DNA of 64,000 nucleotides from Diphasiastrum complanatum (GCA_029204225.1 CM055100.1:8014713-8078712); one strand, 5' to 3'. Positions 1 to 10,970 are shown, numbered from the stretch's first letter. A program made the numbers and translations. The notes: generated from the sequence alone by a model not told the origin.

Positions 1-1772
1 GATCCATTACTTGATTTACAGCAAGATAACATCCATCCACTTGCATAGCTCCATCTACACGAGAAGCTTCTCCAAAAGATGTTCCACTCTTAATAAGAGA
101 TCGATACTCAAGATCCATTGCTTGGATCCACTCCTCTTCTTTCCTTGCTTGATATACACTTGTAGGCTCATCCAAAGAGGTTAGGAAAGCAACATACTTT
201 CCATAAACTACTTGTTTACCCTTTTGATCATATGCGAGCCTTGAAGGTACTTGTCTTTCTCTTGATGTTCTCCTTGGATTTTGACTTGATGAAGGTCCAT
301 CATCATCACCATCCAAAGTAGGATCCTTCTCATCAACACCAAGAATGTTAGATCCATCCACTCTACCATCAATCATGCTTGAAGACACCTTTGGAATGTT
401 CCTCTCATCAAAAATGACATCTCTACCAACAATCACTTTGTTAGTAGAAGGAATGTAAACCTTGTAGGCTTTACTCACCTCACTATATCCAACAAAAATA
501 CCTCTTCTTGAAGATAAATCCTCCTTGGTCCTATCATCAAGAGTAATGTTGACATAGCATGCGCATCCAAAGGTTCTTAGAAAGTTGACACTCATACTCC
601 TCTTGAATAGCATCTCAAAAGGTGTCCTTCCATCCAAATAGCACTCGACCACCTATTGTACAAGAAATTGGCACACAACAAAGCTTGATCCCAAAATGGT
701 TTGTCAAGATTAGCACTTAACCTCATAGCTTTGGCACTTTCACATAAAGTCCTATTCTTCCTTTCAGCCACTCCATTTTGTTGTGGGGTCCTTGATGTTG
801 TACACTCCCTCTTGATCCCATGCTCATCACAAAAGGCCTTGAACTTGTTAGATATGTACTCACCACCATTGTCACCTCTCAAGCACTTGATCTTTGTGGA
901 AAATTGGTTCTCCCTTGCATTCTTGAACTTGACAAAGACATCATACACTTCATCCTTGCTCTTTAGTAGATAGATCTAACAAAATCTACTAAAATCATCA
1001 ATGAATGTTACATACATCTTAGCTCCACTATTGCTAATTGTAGTAAATCCATGAATATCTGAATGTACAAGTTGAAAAGGCTTTGTAGATCTAGAAATAG
1101 ATCTAGTATAGGGTAGTCTATGTGACTTAGCCAAAGCACAAGACTCACAAACATGCTTGAATTCTTGGTAATAGATGGAATAAACAAGACATCCTCAAAA
1201 TGAACATTCCTATCTGTAGAGAGAGAAATAGGAATTGTGCCAATCCCTTTGATTGCACACTCACCATCATTGGCCGTGTAGATCACCCTATTGTCATCTT
1301 CATATTCCAACAAAGAAGTGAAGTACTCTTTGCGAAAGGTCATGTGTGAAGTTGCTCCACTATCAATCCACCAAGGATCTAGATCTCCATCATTAGCAAG
1401 CATACATGAAGACATCACAAAAGCATCATCATTTGCATCTTGAACATCCAAACCATCCTCATCAAGAGTAATATTACCTTGCTTGTCTCCTTGATCTCTC
1501 TTCTTCTTGTAGCACTCACTTGCAAAGTGTCCTTTCATGCCACAATAGAAGCACTTGAGCTTTGATCTATCCTTCTTTTTTGCCACTTGAAGAAGCATCC
1601 ACTTGATCTTGCCCTTTAGACCACTTACTTTTTGTTTTACCTTTGAATTTGCCCTTTGTGAACATAGCATCCTCTTGAAGTGTCGATGTAGTACCACCTC
1701 TTTCTTGAAGCCTATATTCCTCATTGATCAAGATCTCTTGAAGATCCATCAAACTTGGCAAAGTCTTTTGAA
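1..1772 (-). pseudogene. Ty1/copia gag-pol fragment (family B), RT-less type
   Basis: Read on the minus strand this holds, in order, the end of gag, a CCHC zinc knuckle (CFYCGMKGHFASEC), the aspartic protease site (DSGATSHM), and the integrase core with GDNGGEY and NGVAERKNRT. It ends at the window edge in the start of the same unusual non-retroviral segment found at 27285-28340. It closely matches the element at 24201-28919. Around 1150 it lacks roughly 290 bp between the protease and integrase halves. The reading frame is broken several times, so it cannot be functional. The post-integrase stretch near 420-450 keeps the frame VIVGRDV, which the other copy has lost by a 1-base deletion. The fragment stops abruptly at about 1772, where a different copia family in the opposite orientation begins. 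Confidence 0.9.
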
Positions 1773-2679
1773 TAGGAGATGACTTTGCAAATTTGGTCCA
1801 AAGTTTTTCCATCCAAGACACTTTGCCAACTATAGAAAAACTTCATAGTGTGTTAGTGGCTAAAGAGTGTAGGATGCTCCATGCAAAATCTGGGATGAGT
1901 TCCTTGTCTTTGTAGGATGGTGATGAGAAAGCTAATTTCTCATTCAAGGGCAAAAAGAAGATTGGATAACTATTTTTGTAATAGTTTGAATAGAGTCATA
2001 AAAGATGAAACATCATTTGTATTGGAAATCTTTGGATCCACATGCTCTGTGCATGATCATTTCAATGTAAGGACCAAAGATTATCCTATTTCAATGATAA
2101 GAATAATGGTAGTGTTTTGCTCTTTAAGTAAAGATTGTAGAATCTACTTGTTTTCTACCAAAGAAGTTGTCAAAGGTGGAAATGTGATCTTTCAAGAGTG
2201 GAAGATTTTTAAACTTTAAGAAACACCTTTGGATCGACACTTTATTCAGTTCATTGATGGTTTGGAGTCAAGTCAAGTGGAGGAGCAAGCTCAAGACCAG
2301 AGGACTCCAAGAAGAATCTTGAGTATCAAGATGGAGCCATCTAGGCTCAATCATATGGACCAAACAAGGCAAACTATATTTGGCAACTCTGTGTATGCAC
2401 TTAATAGTTTAATTGATGTATCTTCAAGTGCACAAAATACCTTGGAATCCATGGCTTGGCATGATGTATAGTTTTTGAAGTGTGCTACATGTATATAGAC
2501 ACATTTGTGGAACATCTTGTAAGGGATCCTTTAAGAGGTGGTGAAAGATCTTTCATGGACATCATTCTCTATTGGAGTCTCAAAAGTTCCTTGTTTGTAG
2601 CTGGATATTCTAGACACTTCTAAAATCATTCATTCATCTAACAAGAGAGTCATAGATAGATCAAGCTAAATTTGAGGAG
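1773..2679 (+). pseudogene. Ty1/copia family A internal fragment, RT deleted
   Basis: This is the plus-strand internal part of a family A element, matching the full copy at 7211-10366. It starts in gag (a stretch equivalent to NDFANLVQSFAIQD), then jumps by internal deletion to the post-integrase part (1960-2470, with EEQAQDQRTPRRIL and MEPSRLNHMD). A short relic of the end of reverse transcriptase is visible near 2540 (GERSFMDIILYWSL). Zinc knuckle, protease, integrase core, most of RT and RNase H are missing. A purine-rich tract (TTTGAGGAG, 2671-2679) sits directly before the LTR, as expected for a polypurine primer. Confidence 0.85.
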
Positions 2680-3379
2680 TGTGAAGAATTGCCAAAAATT
2701 GGCAAATCTAGCTTGATCATAAACCATGTAGTATAATGTAAATTTTGTACATAAGTGGATTCCACACATGTGAGGCCAAGATGCCACGTGGCAATCCACT
2801 CCTAATGTAGGTTAGGTCAAGTACATAGGGTTGGTCATGTTATTTTGGTAGTGATTCCTAGTTTATAGGACCTAAATCCTAGATTTAAGGTGAAAATTTG
2901 ACCAACTAGCTATCTACCAAGCATGACTCTATGAAATAGAATAGGGTTTCATTTTAGGGCAAGAAGGGTGAGTTAAGTTCCTTATTACATGCTGGAAATC
3001 CACCTAACTTCAAGAAGGAAGTCGAATTTGCTATGTATTCCAAGCTCCCATAGTGAGAAGATAGAAAATTTTTGGAGCTCATTGGCAATCTCAAGCTAGT
3101 TCACTATGTACATTGAGTTTTTGTGATCCAAATGACACCAAATCAATTTCTACTTGTTTCTCAAGTTGAAGGCCGTACTACAGCCTGTATCACACATGTG
3201 TGGGCTCAGATCTCAATGTTTATCAATGCTTTTGATTGTTAATGCTTGTTGTTTGTCAAATTGCCAATCTAGATCAACTTTTGTATCTAGTTTTTTGATA
3301 AGTTGTTAAGCAAGCATCCAAGCACTCTTGTGGATCTTTTGTAGATCCATTTATGGTCCTAAAGTACAGTACTTTCACA
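2680..3379 (+). repeat. LTR, copia family A (3' LTR, about 700 bp)
   Basis: It begins TGTGAAGAATT and ends AGTACTTTCACA, so it has TG...CA ends. Immediately inside the start is a short perfect inverted repeat, TTGCCAA-AAA-TTGGCAA. It carries CACACATGTGTG at 3191-3202 next to CCGTAC. It is the longest family A LTR here: each LTR of the copy at 6604-10970 lacks a different block of about 90-100 bp relative to this one. Confidence 0.92.
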
Positions 3380-4733
3380 ACTTTTGCATGATATCTGGCC
3401 CAGTTGAATCTTGAAATTTAAATCTTGTGGTCAAGAGATTCTTTTGATGTCTGAATTTATATTTGTTGCAGGAAGGAAAAAGGAGTAATCCCTATATAAC
3501 AGGATGCCAACATCTTTGTCTCTGAATCTAATGCTGGTGTTCAGCAAGAATTTATTGCATAGAAGGCACACTCAAAGTGAATGACACAGCTCATTTGACT
3601 TTTAGCTCTGGTTAGTTGTGCTTCAGTAACCATAAATAATTCATCATCATTTTCTTAATGCTACTACAATTTTTTATTTTCCAGCTCTGAAGTGAGTCAT
3701 CTTGGCAGGTGGAAGCACTGGACACTAACTTTAGTCAAAAACTAATCCATGACAAAGAAACATGGGTGACTTATCAAGAAGACTATACTCACATACCAAA
3801 ATTTGGACTACACAATCCTTTTGGTAACTTTAAAAATCACCACAAACACTTGTAAAAAGATCAATACAAGTACCATCCTCATAAAGGTTAACGCACAAAT
3901 TTTTTTGTCTTGTTCGAAATGAGCATAATATGTATTGTCTTTCTTGGATACAACCAAGTGGAAGGTGGATTGGTTTTAGAGTGAACCTGTTCTCAGCTAC
4001 TCTAACCAGAGAGCCACCTTTTGAATAGTTCCTTTTGTCAACGGTGACAATTTTTTTAGATAGGAAGTTGAAGTTCAGCAGGTACTAGTCCTCAAAAGTT
4101 TTAGCATACACATGTATGCACGGGGTGAGAAATGTCCAACAAGGATATTTGTTCTTATAGTATGGCTGGTGGTGTAAACAATTAACAGCACTGTAGGACG
4201 AAGTTATCCTTCTATACATATGAGAGGAGATGTTGCCTTACTGCAATGCCTTACTCTAATGTAGAAATACTATAAACAACAATCATAGAATACTTTCTAT
4301 ACAAACTGAATTGATGGCAAAATTTTGGCTCTTTTTTGGAATTAAAAAATCTTTATGATTTTATACTTGGATAAGAGAGCTATGAAGTCAAATAGTAGGG
4401 TTTCTAGAAGGGGGCTGCTCTCTGCTTACTATCAAAAAAATCCATATGGAATAAAAACTAATCGTTCAATTCCCAACGTTTGGCAGAAAAATTAAGATGT
4501 TCATTTTAGAATGCTTTTTCCATTCATTGAAACAAAACATTCTATTCTTGGTTGATAGTTGAACTACTGAACTCTTGGGGTCTGCCTTTTAGTTGCTACC
4601 GAGAAAAATTACTGAATTCATACGCTAATCTGGTTGATCTTGCTATTGTGTACTATCAAATCCATACGAAACAAAATGTCAGTTGCTTGTAATTATGCAT
4701 AGTTCTACAAGTTGTCACAGCACGAGATCTAGT
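3380..4733. other. Unassigned stretch downstream of the methyltransferase-like gene
   Basis: About 1.35 kb with no reading frame I can defend on either strand. It lies between a copia LTR and the 3' end of the minus-strand methyltransferase-like gene, so it may hold that gene's 3' UTR or the outer end of a DNA transposon. I looked for an inverted copy of the sequence beyond 16310 but could not establish one by eye. Confidence 0.5.
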
Positions 4734-6603
4734 CTAACTAGTTCCTAAATCCTTCAGAAGTAAGCTAAAAATGTCCTTGTCTTCTGCGACACAAACACAG
4801 TGCCTGCCACTTTCCGTTGACACTTGTGTCATGTTTCCAGTCCCTGCAAATAGGTCCAGCACCACATCTCCGGCTGTGTGAGCAATTCCACCAAGAATCT
4901 ACACTCGACAATAATTAGGGTCAGTTTGAAGACAACTCATTATTCTAGTTTGAAGAAATAATTTCAATATAACTTGGGTTTTGGAGGATAGTCAACCTGC
5001 AAAAACTCGGAGACCTCTCTGCACCACCGCGGCAAATAACATCATCAACTGTGGTGAGGGTGCCACTGCTAAGGTCCATAACCCAGTTGGCCTTTGTTGA
5101 GAAGGCCTTTGTATCGACTTGATTGGCTTCCCACCTATGGATTGTAGGGGTAGGACACCCCATGCAATGGTACAAGGCTGTGACAAGGAGAACAACCTGA
5201 AAAAGAAATGTATTAGTCCAACATGTGGCTAAACCAAACAACCTTGTGCTAAATGTCTATTCACCTCTTCTTGTGGGTTGTGTCTAATGTAACCTTCCTC
5301 GCATAGGATGTTAAGGCAACGATGGAGTGAAAACCCAGATGCTTCAGCAAATGAATCGATGACGGGGAAATGCTCAGGGAGGGACGTGCAAGCAAAGCAC
5401 CCCTGATCCGCAACATAGGTGCTTGCGATCTCAAATGCAGCTGCACAAGATCTGTAGAAAATATCTTCCATGTAGGAACAATCTTGTTGTCTCCATAGTG
5501 CTTCACACATAGTGAGGTGGGAAAATCTGCCTAAATAAGCATGGCTACGGCATCTGCAGGGGCTTGATCTATTGTTAGGTTTGGATTAAAGTTCCTCATG
5601 CAAAAATGCTTCAACGTTCTTGAGGGCTTGCTATTTGTCTTTCTTGCAATCTTGCATATGTCGGCTCTGATAGCACACATCTCTCCTCTCATTTCGGATT
5701 GGAGCTCTGTCAATACAAAGCGAATTCAAATTATCAAGACATGGTTCATTGATTTTATGAAAAAACAAAATAAATGGATTAAAGACAATCTTATAGGGCT
5801 TGTGGTGATATAGTCTTCAAAGTCGTCGTTGACCAGTGTGCCTCCAGAGTGTTGGGGCTCTTGCATGTCCTCTATATAGTCCATGGCACGTTTTGTTCTT
5901 AGCTCACCACTAGCTCAAACCTAAGATGCTTTTCTCTTGGAGGTTGATTCTTGCATGAAAGGTTCAACAATTGCATGCTTCCCTTGTTGCAATGCTAGTC
6001 TTTGATCATATATTTCCTTTTTTGGATGGGGGTACAATGCCTTGGGAATAGTCCAACCACCATGGACACTTCTTCCTCTCCCATGCTGATATTGCATTCT
6101 CTTTCCACTCGGGAGGATACATGCTCTCAGGCCCATCAGTGACCAACCAGTCGGTAACTTCCATCAGAAGACATGGTATGGCCTTATCCTCAATGAGGGA
6201 TATCAGTCATCTACAAAAAAAGAAAATGCACGATGTATACAAATGTTGAGATAGAATAACTAGTTGCAGAAAGGTAGAACATCCAGGTAAAGTGGTGTGT
6301 ATGGCGAACCTGTACACGAGTCCTTTGGTGGGACAAAAAAATTTCTAGTTGTTTTGCGGCTTTGATTGAATTCCTCATGTCTCTTTGCAGGTTTGGAAAA
6401 GCATGAGAGAAATGGAGTTGATGTTGTGTCATAAGATATACCTCGTCTCCATCTGGAAGTTGAGAACCATCAAAGGACAAGCGTACAACAATTTCCTTTG
6501 CCATCTCAGTCATTTGCCACCAGTCATAACGCTGAAAGTCCTTGTTGTTTGAGCTCATGCCTATGGCATTTCTTTGTTGTTTACTTCCATCCAACAATGC
6601 TAG
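4734..6603 (-). pseudogene. Amino-methyltransferase-like gene, 3' half (decayed, spliced)
   Basis: These are the downstream exons of a minus-strand gene whose 5' half is at 10976-12257. Inferred exons are 6603-6310, 6210 to about 5790, 5706-5265, 5196-4997 and 4898-4734; apart from the unresolved end near 5790, all introns have GT/AG borders. The last junction restores one codon (AG+A) and joins SPSFCR to ILGGIAHTAGDVVLDLFAGTG. DLFAGTGN after a VVLD strand is motif I of class I S-adenosylmethionine methyltransferases. In DNA N4/N6 amino-methyltransferases of the beta order, motif I follows the catalytic (S/D/N)PP(Y/F/W) motif. Upstream, near 5520, a hydrophobic strand followed by ADFP is a possible degenerate catalytic motif, but a TAG and a frameshift fall exactly there. 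Strand-like stretches such as DQGCFACTSLPEH and ASGFSLHRC follow. Another frameshift lies near 6020. I infer a dead copy of a DNA or RNA amino-methyltransferase; substrate unknown. Confidence 0.62.
6599..6603. repeat. Target-site duplication GCTAG, left side
   Basis: GCTAG directly precedes TGTGAAAG of the family A element and recurs at 10971-10975 directly after its other LTR. This is the 5-bp duplication typical of copia integration and fixes the insertion point inside the methyltransferase-like gene. Confidence 0.93.
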
Positions 6604-7210
6604 TGTGAAAGTACTGTACTTTAGGACCATAAATGGATCTACAAAAGATCCACAAGAGTGATTGGATGCTTGCTTAACAATCTATCAAAAAACTAGACAC
6701 AAAAAAGTTGATCTAGATTGGCAGTTTGACAAACAACAAGCATTAACAATCAAAAGCATTGATAAACATTAAACTCAATGTACATAGTGAACTAGCTTGA
6801 GATTGCCAATGAGCTCCAAAAATTTTCTGTCTTCTCACTATGGAGAGAGGGAATACATAGCAAATTCGACTTCCTTCTTGAAGTTAGGTGGATTTCCAGC
6901 ATGTAATAAGAAATTTAACTCACCCTTCTTGCCCTAAAATGAAACCCTAGCCTAGATCCTAGAGTGATGCTTGGTAGGTAGCTAGTTGGTCAAATTTTCA
7001 CCTTAAACTTAGGTGTAGGTCCTATAAAGTAGGGATGACCACCAAATAGACATGACTAACTCTCTTGACTTGACCTAACCTACACTAGGATGGGTTTTCC
7101 ATGTGGCATCATGGCCTCACATGTGCGGGACCCACTTGTGTACACAATTTACACTATTCTACATGGTTTTTGATCAAGCTAGATTTGCCAATTTTTGGCA
7201 ATTCTTCACA
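6604..7210 (-). repeat. LTR of copia family A (3' LTR of the minus-strand element)
   Basis: 607 bp, TGTGAAAG...TTCTTCACA on the plus strand. Compared with the LTR at 2680-3379 it lacks about 95 bp near 6771, including the CACACATGTGTG palindrome, but keeps a block that its partner LTR lacks. Confidence 0.92.
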
Positions 7211-7414
7211 CTCCTCCTCAAATTTAGCTTGATCTATCTACAACTCTCTTGCTAGATGTATGAATGCTTTTAGAAGTGTCTAAAAAATCCAGATACAAAC
7301 AAGGAACTTTTGAGACTCCAATAGAGAATGATGTCCATGAAGGATTTTTCACCACCTCTTAGAGGATCCCTTACAAGATGTTCCAAATATGTGTCTATAT
7401 ACATGTAGCACACT

Positions 7415-8017
7415 TCAAAAACTATACATCATGCCAAGCCATGGATTCCAAGGCAAGGCATTTTGTGCACTTGAAGATACATCAATAAAACTATTAAGTG
7501 CATACATAATGTTGCCAAAGACAACTTGCCTTGCTTGATCCATATGATTGAGCCTTGATGGCTCCATCTTGATACTCAAGATCCTTCTTGGAGTCCTCGG
7601 GTCTTGAGCTTGCTCCTCCACTTGACTTGACTCTAAACCATCAATGAATTGAATAAGGTGTTGATCCAAAGGTGCTTCTTCAAGTTTACAAATCTTCCAC
7701 TTTTGAAAGATCACATTTCCACCATTGACAACTTCTTTGATGGAAAACAAGTACATTCTACAATCTCTACTTGAAGAGCAAAACACTACCATTATTCCTA
7801 TCATTGAAATAGGATAATCTTTGGTGCTTACATTGGAATGATCATGCACAAAGCATGTGGACACAAAGATTTCCAAAGCAAATGATATTTCATCTTTTAT
7901 GACTCTATTCAAACTATTACAAAAATAGTTATCCAATGAAATTGCTTTATCAACAACAAATGTAGATTTCAAGGCATCCCATTTCATTGTCTTGTCATAC
8001 AAAGTAATAAACACCAT
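7415..8017 (-). CDS. Copia family A, post-integrase remnant ORF (200 aa)
   Basis: A 200-residue open frame. The middle (SMIGIMVVFCSSSRDCRMYL...GGNVIF) aligns by eye with the post-integrase stretch of copia Pol (GIMVGY...KVY...RDVIF), and it is followed by the hinge PRTPRRILSIKMEPSRLNH that normally precedes reverse transcriptase. It then ends at a stop where RT should begin. The first 100 residues (DNYFCNSLNRVIKDE...) do not resemble integrase. It has no enzymatic domain. I infer a remnant that stays open by chance or because the deletion derivative is young. Confidence 0.6.
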   Translation of the reverse strand: MVFITLYDKTMKWDALKSTFVVDKAISLDNYFCNSLNRVIKDEISFALEIFVSTCFVHDHSNVSTKDYPISMIGIMVVFCSSSRDCRMYLFSIKEVVNGGNVIFQKWKICKLEEAPLDQHLIQFIDGLESSQVEEQAQDPRTPRRILSIKMEPSRLNHMDQARQVVFGNIMYALNSFIDVSSSAQNALPWNPWLGMMYSF

Positions 8018-8023
8018 GAATCT

Positions 8024-8860
8024 TCAAGGTAAGAAACAAGTCACCTCATGTCTACTACTACTTTCCAAAAGGTATTCAAAGATAGTAGACTCTCCAATGC
8101 TCAGCACCCTTGCAAGATGCACACTTGAATGGACAATTTGCATGCAATTTGATGACTCAGCCATTGTCATTGAGGACTCCCTTGGAACTCTCATGCTTTG
8201 AGGCTGATCCTCAAGATCTTCCTCCTTTTGATGCTCCTCAATGCAAGCAAGATCACACTTTTTCAATATCTCCTCTTGAGTGATCTCCTCCTTTGCCAAG
8301 CTCATTCTTTCAAAAGCAACACTAGCTTCCAACTTAAACAATATTCCATGTTTAAATCCCTTTGCAATGCAAACATCATTCTTCAAGATGAGGCAAACAC
8401 CATGCTTAAAGTGGACATCCAAACCACTTTCTAAGAGTAGAACAACACTAAGCATATTCTTGGTGATTGATGGTACATAAAGGACATTTTCTAGATCCAT
8501 GCGTTGTGAGGATTCTAGACACAAAGAGATGGTGCCCACACCATCTATCCTACACTCTTCATCATTTGCAGTAAAGACAAACTTTTTAACAGCATTGAAA
8601 GAGTGTAAGGTTGAGAAAAAGTCCTTTTCACAAGACATGTGGGAGCTAGCCCCACTGTCGATCCACCAATTGTCTCTTGAATTGCTATTGCTTGTTGGTG
8701 AGGATGTAGATGCCATCAAGAATACATCTACTTCATCCTCCTCCTCCTCCTTTGCAAGGTTTCCTTGTTTGTCCTCCTCCACTTGTGCTCTTAGTCTCTT
8801 GTAGCATTCAGATGCATAATGCCCCTTCTTTCCACAAAAGAAGCATTTTTGCTTTGACTT
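8024..8860 (-). CDS. Copia family A, zinc knuckle and protease ORF
   Basis: Minus-strand frame with a CCHC knuckle (CFFCGKKGHYASEC, about 8812-8853), an acidic linker, then the retropepsin active site NWWIDSGASSHMS and a typical copia protease body (FTANDEECRIDGVGTI, VLYVPSITKNMLSV). The frame continues into a GAG-pre-integrase-like tail (CMQIVHSSVHLARV) and stops at 8024. The catalytic DSG is intact. Gag lies in another frame just upstream (8917-9492), separated by a frameshift near 8930. Family knowledge: the protease matures the gag-pol polyprotein. Confidence 0.8.
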   Translation of the reverse strand, partial: KSKQKCFFCGKKGHYASECYKRLRAQVEEDKQGNLAKEEEEDEVDVFLMASTSSPTSNSNSRDNWWIDSGASSHMSCEKDFFSTLHSFNAVKKFVFTANDEECRIDGVGTISLCLESSQRMDLENVLYVPSITKNMLSVVLLLESGLDVHFKHGVCLILKNDVCIAKGFKHGILFKLEASVAFERMSLAKEEITQEEILKKCDLACIEEHQKEEDLEDQPQSMRVPRESSMTMAESSNCMQIVHSSVHLARVLSIGESTIFEYLLESSSRHEVTCFLP

Positions 8861-8916
8861 GTCCTTTGAGCTTGATGAATCATCCTCTTCTTTGGCCTCC
8901 TTTGGATGCTTCTTCT

Positions 8917-9492
8917 TTACATTGGTCTTCTTTTTGCCCTCGAATGAGAGATGGCTTTCTCATCACCATCCTGCAACGACAAGGAACTCATCCTAGATTT
9001 TGCATGGAGCATTATACACTCTTCAGCCACTAATACACTGTGAAGTTTTTCTATAGTTGGCAAAGTGTCTTGGATGGCAAAACTTTGGACCAAATTTGCA
9101 AAGTCATTTCCTAGACCATTAAGGACAATTTGTACAAGCTCTCTATCATGAATCTTCTCTCCAATGGAAGCCAACTCCCTATTTAGAGACTTGATTCTGA
9201 GTACATAATCATGTGCACTCTCCTCACTTCTCCTCATGCTTTGATTTCTAAGCATAAGAACTCTAGAAGTGTTGCTAGACTCATAGATTGATTTTAAAGA
9301 CTCCCAAGCCTCTTTAGAACTAGTACAAGCTGATACTTCTCTCAACAAATCATTGCTCACATTCATCTTCACACAATAAAGTGCAAGCCTAAATTTCTTC
9401 TTGTATCTAGCTAACTCCTGTGCACCTAGAGGTTCATATTCATCTTCAATCAAGAACTCATAAAGGTCTTGGAGCACCAAGAGTGACTCCAT
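8917..9492 (-). CDS. Copia family A gag (191 aa)
   Basis: A 191-residue frame starting MESLLVLQDLYEF, with the UBN2/gag pattern of plant copia elements: KEAWESLKSIYES, SRVLMLRNQSM, YVLRIKSLNRELASIG, LVQIVLNGLGNDFANLVQSFA. Gag forms the particle that packages the RNA. The usual N-terminal LNGxNYxxW motif is not in this frame, so the start is either lost or in another frame upstream. A frameshift at the end separates it from the knuckle/protease frame. Confidence 0.82.
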   Translation of the reverse strand: MESLLVLQDLYEFLIEDEYEPLGAQELARYKKKFRLALYCVKMNVSNDLLREVSACTSSKEAWESLKSIYESSNTSRVLMLRNQSMRRSEESAHDYVLRIKSLNRELASIGEKIHDRELVQIVLNGLGNDFANLVQSFAIQDTLPTIEKLHSVLVAEECIMLHAKSRMSSLSLQDGDEKAISHSRAKRRPM

Positions 9493-9589
9493 CCTAACCT
9501 TTCAAATAGCATAATTTGTAGAATTCAACCTCTCGCTAGCTTCTAGAAGGTATGCTCCAACAGATCACATTGTACTAGTGACTTCTACA

Positions 9590-9940
9590 AACAAGAAATA
9601 GATTTGATTGACTTGAAACTCACAAAGGTCTCACTGTTTCACTTAAATTTGATTTCTAATCCAACAAATGGACTTATAATCACAGTTCTATCACTCCCTC
9701 ACAAAGCTGGAATGAAGATAAGATGAAGTGAAAACTACTTTCAAACAAATCTTGCCAAGAAATGGATTTGATTGTCTCTAGAAACTCACTAAGGTCTCTC
9801 TCTTGTAGTTTTTCACTCAAATTAGATTTCTAATCCAACAAATGGACTTATAATCTCAGTTCTAGCACTCCCTCACAAAGTTGGAATGAAGATAAGATGA
9901 TGTGAAATCTACTTACAATCAAATCTTGCCAATTTTGGCT
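9590..9940. repeat. Two-copy tandem repeat, period about 174 bp, in the family A leader
   Basis: The block beginning near 9590 is repeated near 9761. Both copies contain GATTTCTAATCCAACAAATG followed by GGACTTATAATC, at 9651 and 9825, an offset of 174 bp. It lies in the untranslated leader between the 5' LTR and gag. Confidence 0.88.
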
Positions 9941-10349
9941 ATTTTTGGACAAAAAAATGACTTAATCTCTTTCTTCCTTCTTGGTGTACTTTCAAGACCT
10001 GTTTTTAACATTAATAAGACTTGAACTCAGCCTAGATTAATTAGATTCCATGAAATAAATTCAAATCTAATCAATGGCAAATAGTCTTGGTAGATTATCC
10101 TAGGATCTCCACCAAAAATTACACCAACAGCTACAAATTGAATTTTTCTGGATAAAATGAATACCATGCATTAAATGCAGGTTCAGAGGTGCCCACACAT
10201 GTGGACAGTACGGATTTGGACCCCTACCAAGTTTGGGATCAAATCTCCTCACCAAAATCAAGATTCTAGCTTGCCCTCTCAATACTAGCTTTTAGCACCA
10301 AAACTTGCTAAAAATGGATTTGCATTAGATCAATGGCTTATGCTCTTGT

Positions 10350-10366
10350 ACTTGGATCTAATACCA
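10350..10366 (-). other. Primer-binding site of the family A element
   Basis: Read on the minus strand, the 17 bases directly after the 5' LTR begin TGGTATTAGATCC. This is close to TGGTATCAGAGC, the complement of the 3' end of plant initiator-Met tRNA used by most plant copia elements. Confidence 0.8.
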
Positions 10367-10970
10367 TGTGAAAGTACTATACTTTAGGACCATAAATGGA
10401 CCTACAAAAGATCCACAAGAGTGATTGGATGCTTGCTTAACAATCTATCAAAAAACTAGACACAAAAAAGTTGATCTAGATTGGCAGTTTGACAAACAAC
10501 AAGCATTAACAATCAAAAGAATTGATAAACATTGAAATCCGAGCCCACATGTGTGTACTACAGGCTGTAGTACGGCCTTCAACCTGAGAAACAAGTAGAA
10601 ATTGATTTGGTTTCATTTGGATCACAAAAAATAGTGAACTAGCTTGAGATTGCCAATGAGCTCCAAAAATTTTCTGTCTTCTCACTATGGAGAGAGGGAA
10701 TACATAGCAAATTCGACTTCCTTCTTGAAGTTAGGTGGATTTCCAGCATGTAAAAAGGAAGTTAACTCACCCTTCTTGCCCCAAAATGAAACCCTAGCCT
10801 AGATCCTAGACATGACCAACTCTCTTGACTTGACCTAACCTACATTAGGATGGGTTTTCCATGTGGCATCATGGCCTCACATGTGCGGGACCCACTTGTG
10901 TACACAATTTAGACTATTCTACATGGTTTTTGATCAAGCTAGATTTGCCAATTTTTGGCAATTCTTCGCA
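10367..10970 (-). repeat. LTR of copia family A (5' LTR of the minus-strand element)
   Basis: 604 bp with the same ends as its partner. It keeps the CACATGTGTG block near 10545 that the partner lost, but lacks about 85 bp near 10810 that the partner has. Confidence 0.92.

Larger units (their letters stand above)
6604..10970 (-). mobile_element. Complete-ended Ty1/copia element, family A, non-autonomous
   Basis: Element of 4.37 kb bounded by LTRs 6604-7210 and 10367-10970 and by GCTAG duplications. Read on the minus strand, a primer site resembling TGGTATTAGATCC follows the 5' LTR (10366 downward) and a polypurine tract (plus-strand CTCCTCCTCAAATTT, 7211 onward) precedes the 3' LTR. The inside encodes gag, zinc knuckle, protease and the post-integrase region, but no integrase core, reverse transcriptase or RNase H. 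It would depend on another copia element's enzymes. The fragment at 1773-3379 shares the missing RT, so this deleted form probably spread as such. Its insertion split the ParB-like/methyltransferase gene. Confidence 0.93.

Noticed and set aside
701-973. 90-residue plus-strand frame, near-repeated at 26381-26653 on the opposite strand
   Set aside because: Antisense shadow of the family B integrase in both copies.
9590-9940. Considered as a CRISPR-like or satellite array
   Set aside because: Only two units of about 174 bp inside a retrotransposon leader.
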